This document shows, piece by piece, positions 6,378-12,430 of a stretch of 23,765 bases of DNA. The position numbers were made by a program, and so were the translations under genes. The number at the start of each line of letters is the position of its first letter. The stretch's first letter is position 1. The DNA is from a virus: the IMG/VR virus record IMGVR_UViG_3300049483_000343, positions 1 to 23,765 of that record; one strand, given 5' to 3'. The notes below the pieces were generated by a model. It was not told the origin of the DNA, did not search any database, and saw only the letters and a program-made list of their open reading frames with translations.

Positions 6378-6626
6378 TTAGTCTGTGACCTGATCATCAT
6401 CCGGTGTTTCGTCATATTCTTCAACCGGTAGGGGTTGAGCTGTATCCGCAACTACTTTTGCCACGTCGCGGTTGAGCTTTTTGATACGACGCTTAAACTT
6501 CTGGTCGATGAAATCTTCACGGGCCTTGACGTTTGTCGTTTTTGGAGCTGACGCAATTTGCTGCTTGATCCGTAGTAGATCAAAGTCAACAACCTCGCCT
6601 CTTGCGCTCCGTACTGGTTTTGCCAT
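6378..6626 (-). CDS. Small charged protein, unknown
   Basis: An 82-residue protein starting at ATG 6626 behind AGGGGT. The N-terminal two thirds are basic and helical (VDFDLLRIKQQIASAP, then DQKFKRRIKKLNRDVAKVV), while the last 20 residues are strongly acidic (VEEYDETPDDDQVTD). I have a vague memory of the start MA.PVR.ARGEVVDFDLLRIK being conserved among T4-like phages of marine bacteria, but no function comes with it. A basic body and acidic tail would fit a nucleic acid-binding or scaffold-type protein. It lies between the polymerase stub and the GroES-like gene, and a late-type octamer inside the upstream gene could allow late expression. Confidence 0.8.
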   Translation of the reverse strand: MAKPVRSARGEVVDFDLLRIKQQIASAPKTTNVKAREDFIDQKFKRRIKKLNRDVAKVVADTAQPLPVEEYDETPDDDQVTD

Positions 6627-6641
6627 CTTGTATTACCCCTG

Positions 6642-7205
6642 TTATTCGTGCAAGAAATCGTCGATATCCAAACCATATTCAAAGGAGTCAACATCGTGAA
6701 CTCCGATAACATACAGTACGTATGACGACACACTACTACCTCTGCCGACACCCCAAACGGTATCCTTAGCGGTTAGTGTATTTATGATCCAAATTATAGC
6801 GCGCAACACGTCAAACAGACTATATTTGCGGTACAACATCAATTCCTGTGCAAGGCGACGCTCGCGTAACCCCATTTCTGTTGGGTCAGTACCCTCAAAC
6901 AATAGGCTATGAGCGGTTGATAGGTAGTCGATGACGTCCAACTGCTTGTACGTATTGGGGATTGTCCACTCAAATGAGAACGGTCTGTTTTCCGTTTTGA
7001 CTTGCAGTTTCTTGGCTGTTGATGCGTGTTTGTTGTATTGCTGTATTAGTGGCGTCAGTTCTGTGACGTACTGGATATCCCGTGTCTTTGCTGCTTGAAG
7101 GATTTGTTCAGGCGTGTACGCAGAATCACCATCAAACCAAAGAATACGATCTTTCAGTGATGTATTATGCGAAGGAGCTTTGGTATTTTCCACTTGATGT
7201 GTCAA
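6642..7205 (-). CDS. Truncated DNA polymerase III alpha-like protein (GRGS module)
   Basis: The frame allows up to 187 residues. Residues about 85-187 align with the start of the bacterial DnaE/PolC palm: helices (LAQELMLYRKYSLFDVLRAI, then WIINTLTAKDTV) followed by WGVGRGSSVSSYVLYVIG and VHDVDSFEYGLDIDDFL. In DnaE the same place reads [30 protein letters not shown]. The GS of this motif binds the incoming nucleotide in the pol beta superfamily. The protein stops right after this segment, before the PDFDVDF motif that supplies catalytic aspartates, so polymerase activity is not expected. The start is uncertain: the first in-frame start is TTG 7205, then GTG 7193, both inside the preceding gene with no clear ribosome site. 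An alternative role as an NTP- or DNA-binding regulator is inference. Confidence 0.75.
   Translation of the reverse strand: MTHQVENTKAPSHNTSLKDRILWFDGDSAYTPEQILQAAKTRDIQYVTELTPLIQQYNKHASTAKKLQVKTENRPFSFEWTIPNTYKQLDVIDYLSTAHSLLFEGTDPTEMGLRERRLAQELMLYRKYSLFDVLRAIIWIINTLTAKDTVWGVGRGSSVSSYVLYVIGVHDVDSFEYGLDIDDFLHE
6779..6786 (-). promoter_or_regulatory. Late-promoter-like octamer inside the polymerase-like gene
   Basis: The minus strand reads CATAAATA, identical to the octamers at 323-330 and 14761-14768. It is intragenic and 153 bases before the ATG of the small charged protein gene. It could give late transcription of that gene, the GroES-like protein and the membrane protein, but it could also be chance. 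Confidence 0.35.
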
Positions 7206-7542
7206 TGTCAGGTGTACGAACAGCTTGTCCAGGGTTACCCGCTGCTATCGGAACGCCTTGTGGGATCTGTGGGGGTGACATCATTCCACCGTTCCCCAAC
7301 CCACCGGGTGCCAGTTGCATCGGCATTTGTGGTTGTTGCAAATGTTGCGGAATCGGCAGTTGCATGATTTGCGGAGGAGGTGCAGGAGGTGGCGCGTCAG
7401 GAACGAGTGAATCAATCATCTCACGAATACGAAGCCACTGACGCTTGCTTGGAATCCACTCATCAGTATCTGCTGCAAATTCAACAGCATCAATGAACGT
7501 TTTCAGTTCGGAAACTGTTACCTTTTTTGGGGATGTTGCCAT
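7165..7542 (-). CDS. Small unknown protein with Pro/Gln/Met-rich C-terminus
   Basis: A 125-residue protein. Its ATG overlaps the stop of the nuclease gene (TAATG), and AGGAGAA sits inside the end of that gene. Residues 1-52 look folded and helical (VSELKTFIDAVEFAADTDEW, IPSKRQWLRIREMIDSLV). Residues 53-125 are low complexity, rich in Pro, Gln, Met and Gly (PPPAPPPQIMQLPIPQHLQQ), and likely disordered. From memory, the N-terminal pattern 'FI.AVEFA.DT.EW.PS.RQW.RIR..I' recurs in small proteins of T4-like marine phages of unknown role. Its 3' end overlaps the polymerase-like gene by up to 41 bases. A structural or adaptor role is a guess. Confidence 0.8.
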   Translation of the reverse strand: MATSPKKVTVSELKTFIDAVEFAADTDEWIPSKRQWLRIREMIDSLVPDAPPPAPPPQIMQLPIPQHLQQPQMPMQLAPGGLGNGGMMSPPQIPQGVPIAAGNPGQAVRTPDIDTSSGKYQSSFA

Positions 7543-8273
7543 TATAGTTCTCCTACTAAAAAGCTCAGCCGAGATTTAATCTGTTCGACATCAGTGTTGA
7601 GCACCTCAGACCATCCACTGAATGGTAGTTTGGAGCGCTGTCGAACGTCCTGGAACTCGGTTAGCATTTGTTGTTCAATCTTCCACGCACTATACAACGT
7701 CATTGTGTGTTCGGCTACTGTGATGTAAGTGAGCCCTGCGTATCTCTTCGACGTGGAGCGTTTTGTAATCCCAATTTTGTTGTACGTGTGGGTATTTACC
7801 TTTATTTGAACTAAGTAGACCTTAGCGGGAGCATCTCTCAACAAAGGATTGGCATCAAATACCCAGTCTTTGTATTTTCCTCCTGGGTATGTGCACTGGG
7901 GACATCCTTGCATTCCAGACAGGTGAGCATTTGGTGTCTTTGTAAAATCTCCATGCTTTTGGCAAGTAATTACCACATTGGCGTGACTGTTTACGTATTC
8001 GACCTTATCGTAACTATACGTAGATCTGTGGAGGTTGGTAGCTTTGTTTTTGAATGCTTCTGTGGTCAAAAACATGTTATCGTTCTTACACTGTTTACAG
8101 CCCCAGCCATTAAGATGTCCGTTGGGGGTTTGTCGAAATACACCGTGGGTTGGGCATTTGATATTCACTTTTGATCGGGTGTTGACATACACGACGGTGG
8201 AATAATCATACTTACCACTATGAATATGTGTGGCTTGTTGAACAAACTGTTCTTGTGTTTTACGTTTGGTCAT
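7542..8273 (-). CDS. Zinc-ribbon repeat and GIY-YIG-type nuclease (homing endonuclease-like)
   Basis: A 243-residue protein; its ATG overlaps the previous stop as TAATG. Residues 3-62 and 68-127 are two copies of a zinc-ribbon unit of the DUF723 type. Each has helix FVQQATHIH or FKNKATNLH, then YDYSTVVYVN or YSYDKVEYVN, then C-x2-H (C40/H43, C104/H107), HGVF or HGDF, HL.G, and C-x2-C (C59/C62, C124/C127). Residues about 150-230 look like a GIY-YIG nuclease of the T5orf172/MUG113 kind: KVYLVQI, YNKIGITKRSTSKRY (with the expected Arg at 177), a helix with E200, and FSGWSEVLN. Such proteins cut DNA and are often free-standing homing endonucleases; here no split gene or intron is evident next to it. 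Assignment to the superfamily is fairly sure, the biological role is not. Confidence 0.8.
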   Translation of the reverse strand: MTKRKTQEQFVQQATHIHSGKYDYSTVVYVNTRSKVNIKCPTHGVFRQTPNGHLNGWGCKQCKNDNMFLTTEAFKNKATNLHRSTYSYDKVEYVNSHANVVITCQKHGDFTKTPNAHLSGMQGCPQCTYPGGKYKDWVFDANPLLRDAPAKVYLVQIKVNTHTYNKIGITKRSTSKRYAGLTYITVAEHTMTLYSAWKIEQQMLTEFQDVRQRSKLPFSGWSEVLNTDVEQIKSRLSFLVGEL

Positions 8274-8761
8274 TACCCTATCAGGTTCCCAACACAGATA
8301 TCCTTCAAATACTTGTTAAAACAATCTGACGGGCTAACCGATACCCATTCGTCTGGACCAACTGGGTGACACAGCATTTGATGCTTGTTCAAAGAAGGGC
8401 CAACATTCTTGTGTTCAATGAAGTAGTTTGTCACTGTGATAATTGCTGGTGATGGTGCTGATTTCTGTGGTCCATACACCATTGCTGTGAATTCTCGACC
8501 GGCCGTTTCGGCAAGCTCGACAACATCAAGCTGTGCAGTATCACGGTCGTACACAAGTATGTTCCAGTTTGCTGGAAGTGTGAATTCAAACCCCTGAACC
8601 ATTACACGAATGGAGGGGCAAATGACTTCTTCCAACATTAACAAAGGCGCAAGGGTGAAATCGAGCATCGTTAGGTCAAGGACCCACATATGTTCGGACA
8701 CAGTCGGCCCGTGAATACTGTCGAGAATGATTGGTTGGGAGTTACCGTCGAAGATTAGCAT
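8273..8761 (-). CDS. Unknown conserved-looking 162-residue protein
   Basis: ATG 8761 starts the frame (MLIFDGNSQPIILDSIHGP). The protein is beta-rich in the middle (FTLPANWNILVYDRD, TAQLDVVEL, EFTAMVYGP) and ends with a distinctive segment, HQMLCHPVGPDEWVSVSPSD followed by CFNKYLKDICVGNLIG. No zinc, ATP or membrane motif is evident. I do not recognise the family with confidence. It directly follows uvsW and is preceded by a near-consensus sigma70 promoter whose predicted transcript would start almost at the ATG. It is therefore likely to be expressed early and strongly, as a host-takeover or replication accessory gene would be. Its stop overlaps the next ATG (TAATG). Confidence 0.8.
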   Translation of the reverse strand: MLIFDGNSQPIILDSIHGPTVSEHMWVLDLTMLDFTLAPLLMLEEVICPSIRVMVQGFEFTLPANWNILVYDRDTAQLDVVELAETAGREFTAMVYGPQKSAPSPAIITVTNYFIEHKNVGPSLNKHQMLCHPVGPDEWVSVSPSDCFNKYLKDICVGNLIG

Positions 8762-8769
8762 AGTTGTGC

Positions 8770-8798
8770 ATTATACCTTGGTTAATCCAGATCGTCAA
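8770..8798 (-). promoter_or_regulatory. Near-consensus sigma70 promoter
   Basis: The minus strand reads TTGACG (8798-8793), exactly 17 bases, then TATAAT (8775-8770). That is 5 of 6 and 6 of 6 matches to the host consensus. The -35 lies in the last codons of uvsW and the -10 in the 20-base gap. A start about seven bases after the -10 would fall at about 8763, next to the ATG at 8761, so the first gene may be read from a leaderless or nearly leaderless mRNA. Confidence 0.7.
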
Positions 8799-10308
8799 GC
8801 TTCATGTGCCTAACGTAATCCAGTTTGTGTTTTTTGTAGGGGTATTTCGCTTCTTCATAGAAGTTTGTTCGCTGCTTCATGTGTCGTTTTGCATACTTCA
8901 AATCGCTGCAAATATCTGTAACGTTGACAGACCCTTTGTCTTGTGCTGTTCTCAACCCTCGACCCACGGCTTGAATTACACGAATGAAAGACTTGCCAAT
9001 GTCGATGAATACGAGGTTGAAAATTCGACGAATGTTGATCCCTGTTCCCGCAATGTGAACGGTCGCAATGACAACAAGGTTGTCATTGTCGGCAAACATG
9101 TCGTACACCTTCTGACGATCAGATGACTTCTTCATGTCTTTTCCGTTGACGAAGATTGAGCCTGGGATCAACGCTGCCAACTGTCTACCGAGTACAATGC
9201 TGTCCACAAAGCAAAGTACGTTCCCCTTCTTCGTATCTGATTTGGCAATCAATAACTCCGCAATCCACTCAATTCTATCCTGCTTTCTGTGCAGATAGGA
9301 CTTTTCAGACGCGTAATCAGGGAAGTATCCATCCTTGAACTGAATGTATGTTGGTGGTTTTCCAATGAACTCACCTTGATCGCAAAATTCGTTGTATTGT
9401 TCCCGCAAGTCCTCTTCTAGTTGAACAACATCAACCATCAAATCCGCAAGCACTTTTCGTTCAATCAGATCTGATGCGTAGATTGTGGCACGAACTGGGC
9501 CGAGTGCAACCTTGACGGACAAAAGGCTCGCAGCGTCTTTTGGTAGCGTACCTGTGACACCAAATCGGAAAGGAACTCTTGCTGCATGATCAAGTAGGAT
9601 CTTTTGCAGTGAATTACCTTTGGCTCCGTGGCATTCATCAACCAGCACGAGGCCGAACTGTTCAATGATTTTTGGGTTGTTCTTTAACGCTTGCCACGTA
9701 GAAACGACGTGCAAGTGATCAATCGTTTTCGATGTACCGCTGTATTCGCCTGTATCAAGACCGACGTGAATGTAATCTTGCTTTGTGTTTCGGATCAAGT
9801 CTTGGCTGGGGACGATCGTTAGCGTTTTGATCCCAATCTTTCCGTACGCCTGTACAAGCGCAGCACATAGGAACGTTTTCCCTGCACTTGTTGCTGCAAC
9901 GATCAACCCATTACCGTGCTCAATCAGTTCATTTACACCACCGTATTGATAATCTCGCAACACAATCGGCTCACCTGTATCACGATGCAGGCATTGCACA
10001 AACACGTTTTCATCGATAAGTGCAGGTGATGGCGTTAACTGACGCAAATCTTCTAGCACGGCTTTGTATCCAAACCTAGCAATCTGTGGAAGGATTTCTT
10101 CCAGTAGATAGACGTACGTCTTCCCCGTCTTATAGAAGTAACGGATCTTCCCGTCCCACTGTCCTAGCTTGAACCGTGGGTTGAAGAAGTAATTTGCGGC
10201 CGGAACTGCGTACTGATTGTAGAAGTATTCGAGGTGATCAGGATGAAGACCAACAAATACAACTGACACATCATCGAGGATCCGAACCTTGACGATAGAA
10301 GCTGTCAT
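8782..10308 (-). CDS. uvsW: UvsW-type DNA/RNA helicase
   Basis: A 508-residue protein (T4 UvsW is 503). The ATG overlaps the uvsY stop as ATGA. Residues 1-100 match the small N-terminal DNA-binding domain of UvsW (FNPRFKLGQWDGKIRYF is typical). The SF2 helicase motifs follow in order: Walker A AATSAGKT (138-145), DECH box (224-227), TGTLP motif III (252-256), then in the second RecA domain VIATVHIAGTGINI (about 414-427) and the motif VI arginine segment QAVGRGLR (about 446-453). UvsW unwinds branched DNA, D-loops and R-loops and regresses forks. In T4 it shuts off origin replication in favour of recombination-dependent replication. It is next to uvsY here as in T4. Its ribosome site is weak, so translation probably depends on coupling to uvsY. 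Confidence 0.95.
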   Translation of the reverse strand: MTASIVKVRILDDVSVVFVGLHPDHLEYFYNQYAVPAANYFFNPRFKLGQWDGKIRYFYKTGKTYVYLLEEILPQIARFGYKAVLEDLRQLTPSPALIDENVFVQCLHRDTGEPIVLRDYQYGGVNELIEHGNGLIVAATSAGKTFLCAALVQAYGKIGIKTLTIVPSQDLIRNTKQDYIHVGLDTGEYSGTSKTIDHLHVVSTWQALKNNPKIIEQFGLVLVDECHGAKGNSLQKILLDHAARVPFRFGVTGTLPKDAASLLSVKVALGPVRATIYASDLIERKVLADLMVDVVQLEEDLREQYNEFCDQGEFIGKPPTYIQFKDGYFPDYASEKSYLHRKQDRIEWIAELLIAKSDTKKGNVLCFVDSIVLGRQLAALIPGSIFVNGKDMKKSSDRQKVYDMFADNDNLVVIATVHIAGTGINIRRIFNLVFIDIGKSFIRVIQAVGRGLRTAQDKGSVNVTDICSDLKYAKRHMKQRTNFYEEAKYPYKKHKLDYVRHMKLDDLD

Positions 10309-10754
10309 GTATCTTGAATGCTATGGACACGAGCCAATGTTAGGTCACGAAGGGCAAACCCACGTTTATCGAACGCATCAACCACAGCATCGTATTTGGA
10401 GTACAATTCTTCAACTTCAAGGTACAGTTGGTTGATTTTCAGGAATTCGTCTTCGCCGTCAATGTAACTATACAGCAGTCGATCAGAGAGCTTAATCGAA
10501 TATTGCTCATATCGACGAGCAATACGGCTTCGTGTAGCTGCCACGTTGCTTTCGAGATACTTCATCAGCGTTTTCAATTCAGCTCGGCGTTGGCTGTAAT
10601 AGTTCGGCCACGTTCCTTGCTCTCGTAAAGCAAGGTCGAGGATTTTTCCAGAGATTTTTAAGTTTTCTACTGCCGCTTCAAGGTCGGCTTCGTACTGGAT
10701 GATTAGGGCTGGTAGATTGGACATCGACTGCCCGAGTTCTGCTATTTTGCTCAT
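10305..10754 (-). CDS. uvsY: UvsY-like recombination mediator
   Basis: A 149-residue protein (T4 UvsY is 137) starting at ATG 10754 behind AAGAGGT. An in-frame extension to 10934 is rejected because it is low-complexity and lies within the upstream gene. The protein is almost all helical and charged: QYEADLEAAVENLKISGKIL, WPNYYSQRRAELKTLMKYLE, ARRYEQYSIKLSDRLLYSYI, then a C-terminal AVVDAFDKRGFALRDLTLAR. The last part matches the SRGFAIKHIQDMR end of T4 UvsY, and the YYSQRRAELK part recalls its middle. UvsY helps load UvsX recombinase on gp32-covered ssDNA. Position directly before uvsW, as in T4, supports the call. Overall similarity to T4 is low, so context carries part of the weight. Confidence 0.8.
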   Translation of the reverse strand: MSKIAELGQSMSNLPALIIQYEADLEAAVENLKISGKILDLALREQGTWPNYYSQRRAELKTLMKYLESNVAATRSRIARRYEQYSIKLSDRLLYSYIDGEDEFLKINQLYLEVEELYSKYDAVVDAFDKRGFALRDLTLARVHSIQDT

Positions 10755-10767
10755 ATCGAACCTCTTG

Positions 10768-11316
10768 TTATTGTTTGATACCCTTTGTTTGCTGCTGGAA
10801 ATACAGCAGTTGAGAGATTTGTGTTTGCGTAAGAGGTGTTGGATCAAATGACGTTTGTACAGAATCATCAGGTGTTGGTGCAGGAACTGGATCCGTAGGT
10901 GCTGTAACTTCTGGTACAGAGGCTGGTGCACCAAAGGTTTCTGTTGCCATTTTCATCAACCACATTTTGATCTCTTCCGAAGGCAGGAAGATCGTAGGTA
11001 ACGGAATACCAAGTTGCAATGTACGGTGAATTTTTACCAACGGCTCCGATGGGTTTGAGATACTGATCAACGATAGAAATGGTGTCATTGGTTCAGATGG
11101 GTTGTATTCAATCGTCATCTTGATTGCCATTATTGTGTCAACAACATACACATCATCCCATGTGACAGCATCGTTAGGTAGGCCGAGCAACTCGATCAAC
11201 GCCTTCAACAACGTATCGTTAACAAAGCGAAATATCTTGCGGGTGCTCGATACTTTTAGCTTTTCACGTTGGTCAAACAGACCCAGCAAGTGTTCGATTT
11301 GTTCTAGGTTGTCCAC
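10768..11316 (-). CDS. Unknown protein between the nucleotidyltransferase and uvsY
   Basis: A 182-residue protein read from GTG 11316, with ACAGGATG as ribosome site, overlapping the previous stop by 13 bases. No ATG occurs in frame until about residue 63, so GTG is preferred. Residues 1-125 look folded, with helices (EQIEHLLGLFDQREKLKV, then DTLLKALIELLGL) and a hydrophobic mid-section (IFLPSEEIKMWLMKMATET). Residues 128-182 are rich in Pro, Thr and Gln (VPEVTAPTDPVPAPTPDD) and probably disordered, ending with QISQLLYFQQQTKGIKQ, which could be a partner-binding helix. No family is recognised. Its position suggests co-expression with UvsX and UvsY and possibly a link to recombination. Confidence 0.8.
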   Translation of the reverse strand: MDNLEQIEHLLGLFDQREKLKVSSTRKIFRFVNDTLLKALIELLGLPNDAVTWDDVYVVDTIMAIKMTIEYNPSEPMTPFLSLISISNPSEPLVKIHRTLQLGIPLPTIFLPSEEIKMWLMKMATETFGAPASVPEVTAPTDPVPAPTPDDSVQTSFDPTPLTQTQISQLLYFQQQTKGIKQ

Positions 11317-12365
11317 ATTGCATCCTGTACATCCATCACTAGTTGAGCAGCAAGTTTGATGTCTGGCCGCTTGGGCAGCGATGTCTTTGGGTACAACACC
11401 GTGCGTACGTGATTGTCCATCATTTCAGCGTACTCAACAACCTGTTCGTATGTCCAAGCTCCATTGCGAATTGTCAGCAGTTCTGCTGCATCGGGGCGAC
11501 GGACATTGAGTACCCCTGTTTCCAGTGCTTCTGCACCCATACGAAGCAGACGAACCAAGTGCATTGCATGCTTGGTGTCGTAGCCAAACTGTTCTTCCAA
11601 AACACTGCGTGACTTGTTGCGGTTCTTCTTCCACTCCCAGTAGTGCTCCCAATTTTCCTTGGCAGATGCATAAACGGCACGGTTGAACTTGACGATGAAC
11701 AGCGGCGTTCCAGCAGTGTGGCTGTCACCTTCAAAATCATCATTCAGTGCACCTGTTTCGATGTTGAATGGAGACTTGCCTGGCTGTGCATACACACCAA
11801 ACGTATCGCCGCTGAACGGAACAAGACGGTGTCCAAAATGATAATCCCGAAGATTGACTTTGAACATCTTCTCACCCGTGAAGTTATGCACGAGCGAAAC
11901 GAAGTCAACCTGCTGCGGCTGCCGTTCCGGCTGCGGGTTGTTGATCCATTTGTTGTGCCCCTTGATCCGCTTCAACTGTGATAGAGCGTATCCACTTGTT
12001 GTGAATGCAATCTTGCTGGACAACAGCTTTGGAGCTGCTTCACGAAGCATTTGATATGCGGGAGTGCTATGGACAACGTCTTGTTCTGCCACCCATAACG
12101 TTTCAACAACGTTCGGATTGCAATCAAGCGTTAGCTTCATGAATTGAAACAGCTCGTAAAATTTGGTATCTTCCTCGGTCGTGTCGTCAACTTCTTTGAT
12201 CGGGAAGAACGGAGTGCGGATGTTTATTGGATCGGCCAAAAAGATCCCTCGGAAATCAACGTCCGATGATGCGATGTTCGTACCGTATGCATGAGAACCT
12301 GCGTAATGCTTGACCAGCATGTTATCACGCATTAGCTCCTGTGCGGTTTTGATTGTTAGTGTCAT
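11304..12365 (-). CDS. Nucleotidyltransferase, RlaP/YcgL type (pol beta superfamily)
   Basis: A 353-residue protein starting at ATG 12365 behind AGGAAAT. A ten-residue longer frame lacks a ribosome site. The signature is near the N-terminus: GSHAYGTNIASSDVDFRGIF (23-42), with the GS of the nucleotidyltransferase fold and the metal-binding D35-x-D37. The body has helices and conserved-looking pieces (FYELFQFMKLTLDCNPNVVE, TLW; KHAMHLVRLLRMGAEAL), as in the family grouped under 'RNA repair pathway DNA polymerase beta family' (pfam10127). Members are common in large phages. They are thought to add nucleotides to RNA or protein ends, but the substrate here is unknown. It sits between uvsX and uvsY, possibly behind its own promoter. 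Superfamily membership is firm, the precise reaction is not. Confidence 0.85.
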   Translation of the reverse strand: MTLTIKTAQELMRDNMLVKHYAGSHAYGTNIASSDVDFRGIFLADPINIRTPFFPIKEVDDTTEEDTKFYELFQFMKLTLDCNPNVVETLWVAEQDVVHSTPAYQMLREAAPKLLSSKIAFTTSGYALSQLKRIKGHNKWINNPQPERQPQQVDFVSLVHNFTGEKMFKVNLRDYHFGHRLVPFSGDTFGVYAQPGKSPFNIETGALNDDFEGDSHTAGTPLFIVKFNRAVYASAKENWEHYWEWKKNRNKSRSVLEEQFGYDTKHAMHLVRLLRMGAEALETGVLNVRRPDAAELLTIRNGAWTYEQVVEYAEMMDNHVRTVLYPKTSLPKRPDIKLAAQLVMDVQDAMWTT

Positions 12366-12380
12366 AGGATTTCCTAAACG

Positions 12381-12411
12381 AAAAGAGGGCGACAAAGTAT
12401 CGCCCTCTTTT
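12381..12411 (-). terminator. Intrinsic terminator after uvsX
   Basis: AAAAGAGGGCGA pairs perfectly with TCGCCCTCTTTT around a 7-base loop, in the 65-base gap after the uvsX stop. The stem is GC-rich in the middle and ends in a run of T on both strands, so it can act as a Rho-independent terminator of the gp32-uvsX transcript. Confidence 0.85.
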
Positions 12412-12424
12412 CTGCGAAAGTCAA
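12396..12424 (-). promoter_or_regulatory. Putative sigma70-type promoter nested in the terminator
   Basis: TTGACT (12424-12419), a 17-base spacer and GATACT (12401-12396) on the minus strand. The -10 lies in the loop region of the uvsX terminator hairpin. It would restart transcription for the nucleotidyltransferase, uvsY and uvsW. The hexamers closely resemble those before gene 32 (TTGACT, GATAGT). Confidence 0.45.
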
Positions 12425-12430
12425 CTGCAA

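Noticed and set aside
7790-7800. GTAAATAC on the minus strand as a late promoter
   Set aside because: It lies inside the nuclease gene, lacks the second-position A/T pattern of the other octamers and is not near a downstream start.
10755-10934. In-frame N-terminal extension of UvsY by 60 residues
   Set aside because: It is rich in His, Gln and Leu, overlaps the upstream gene and lacks a ribosome site, whereas ATG 10754 has AAGAGGT at the right distance.
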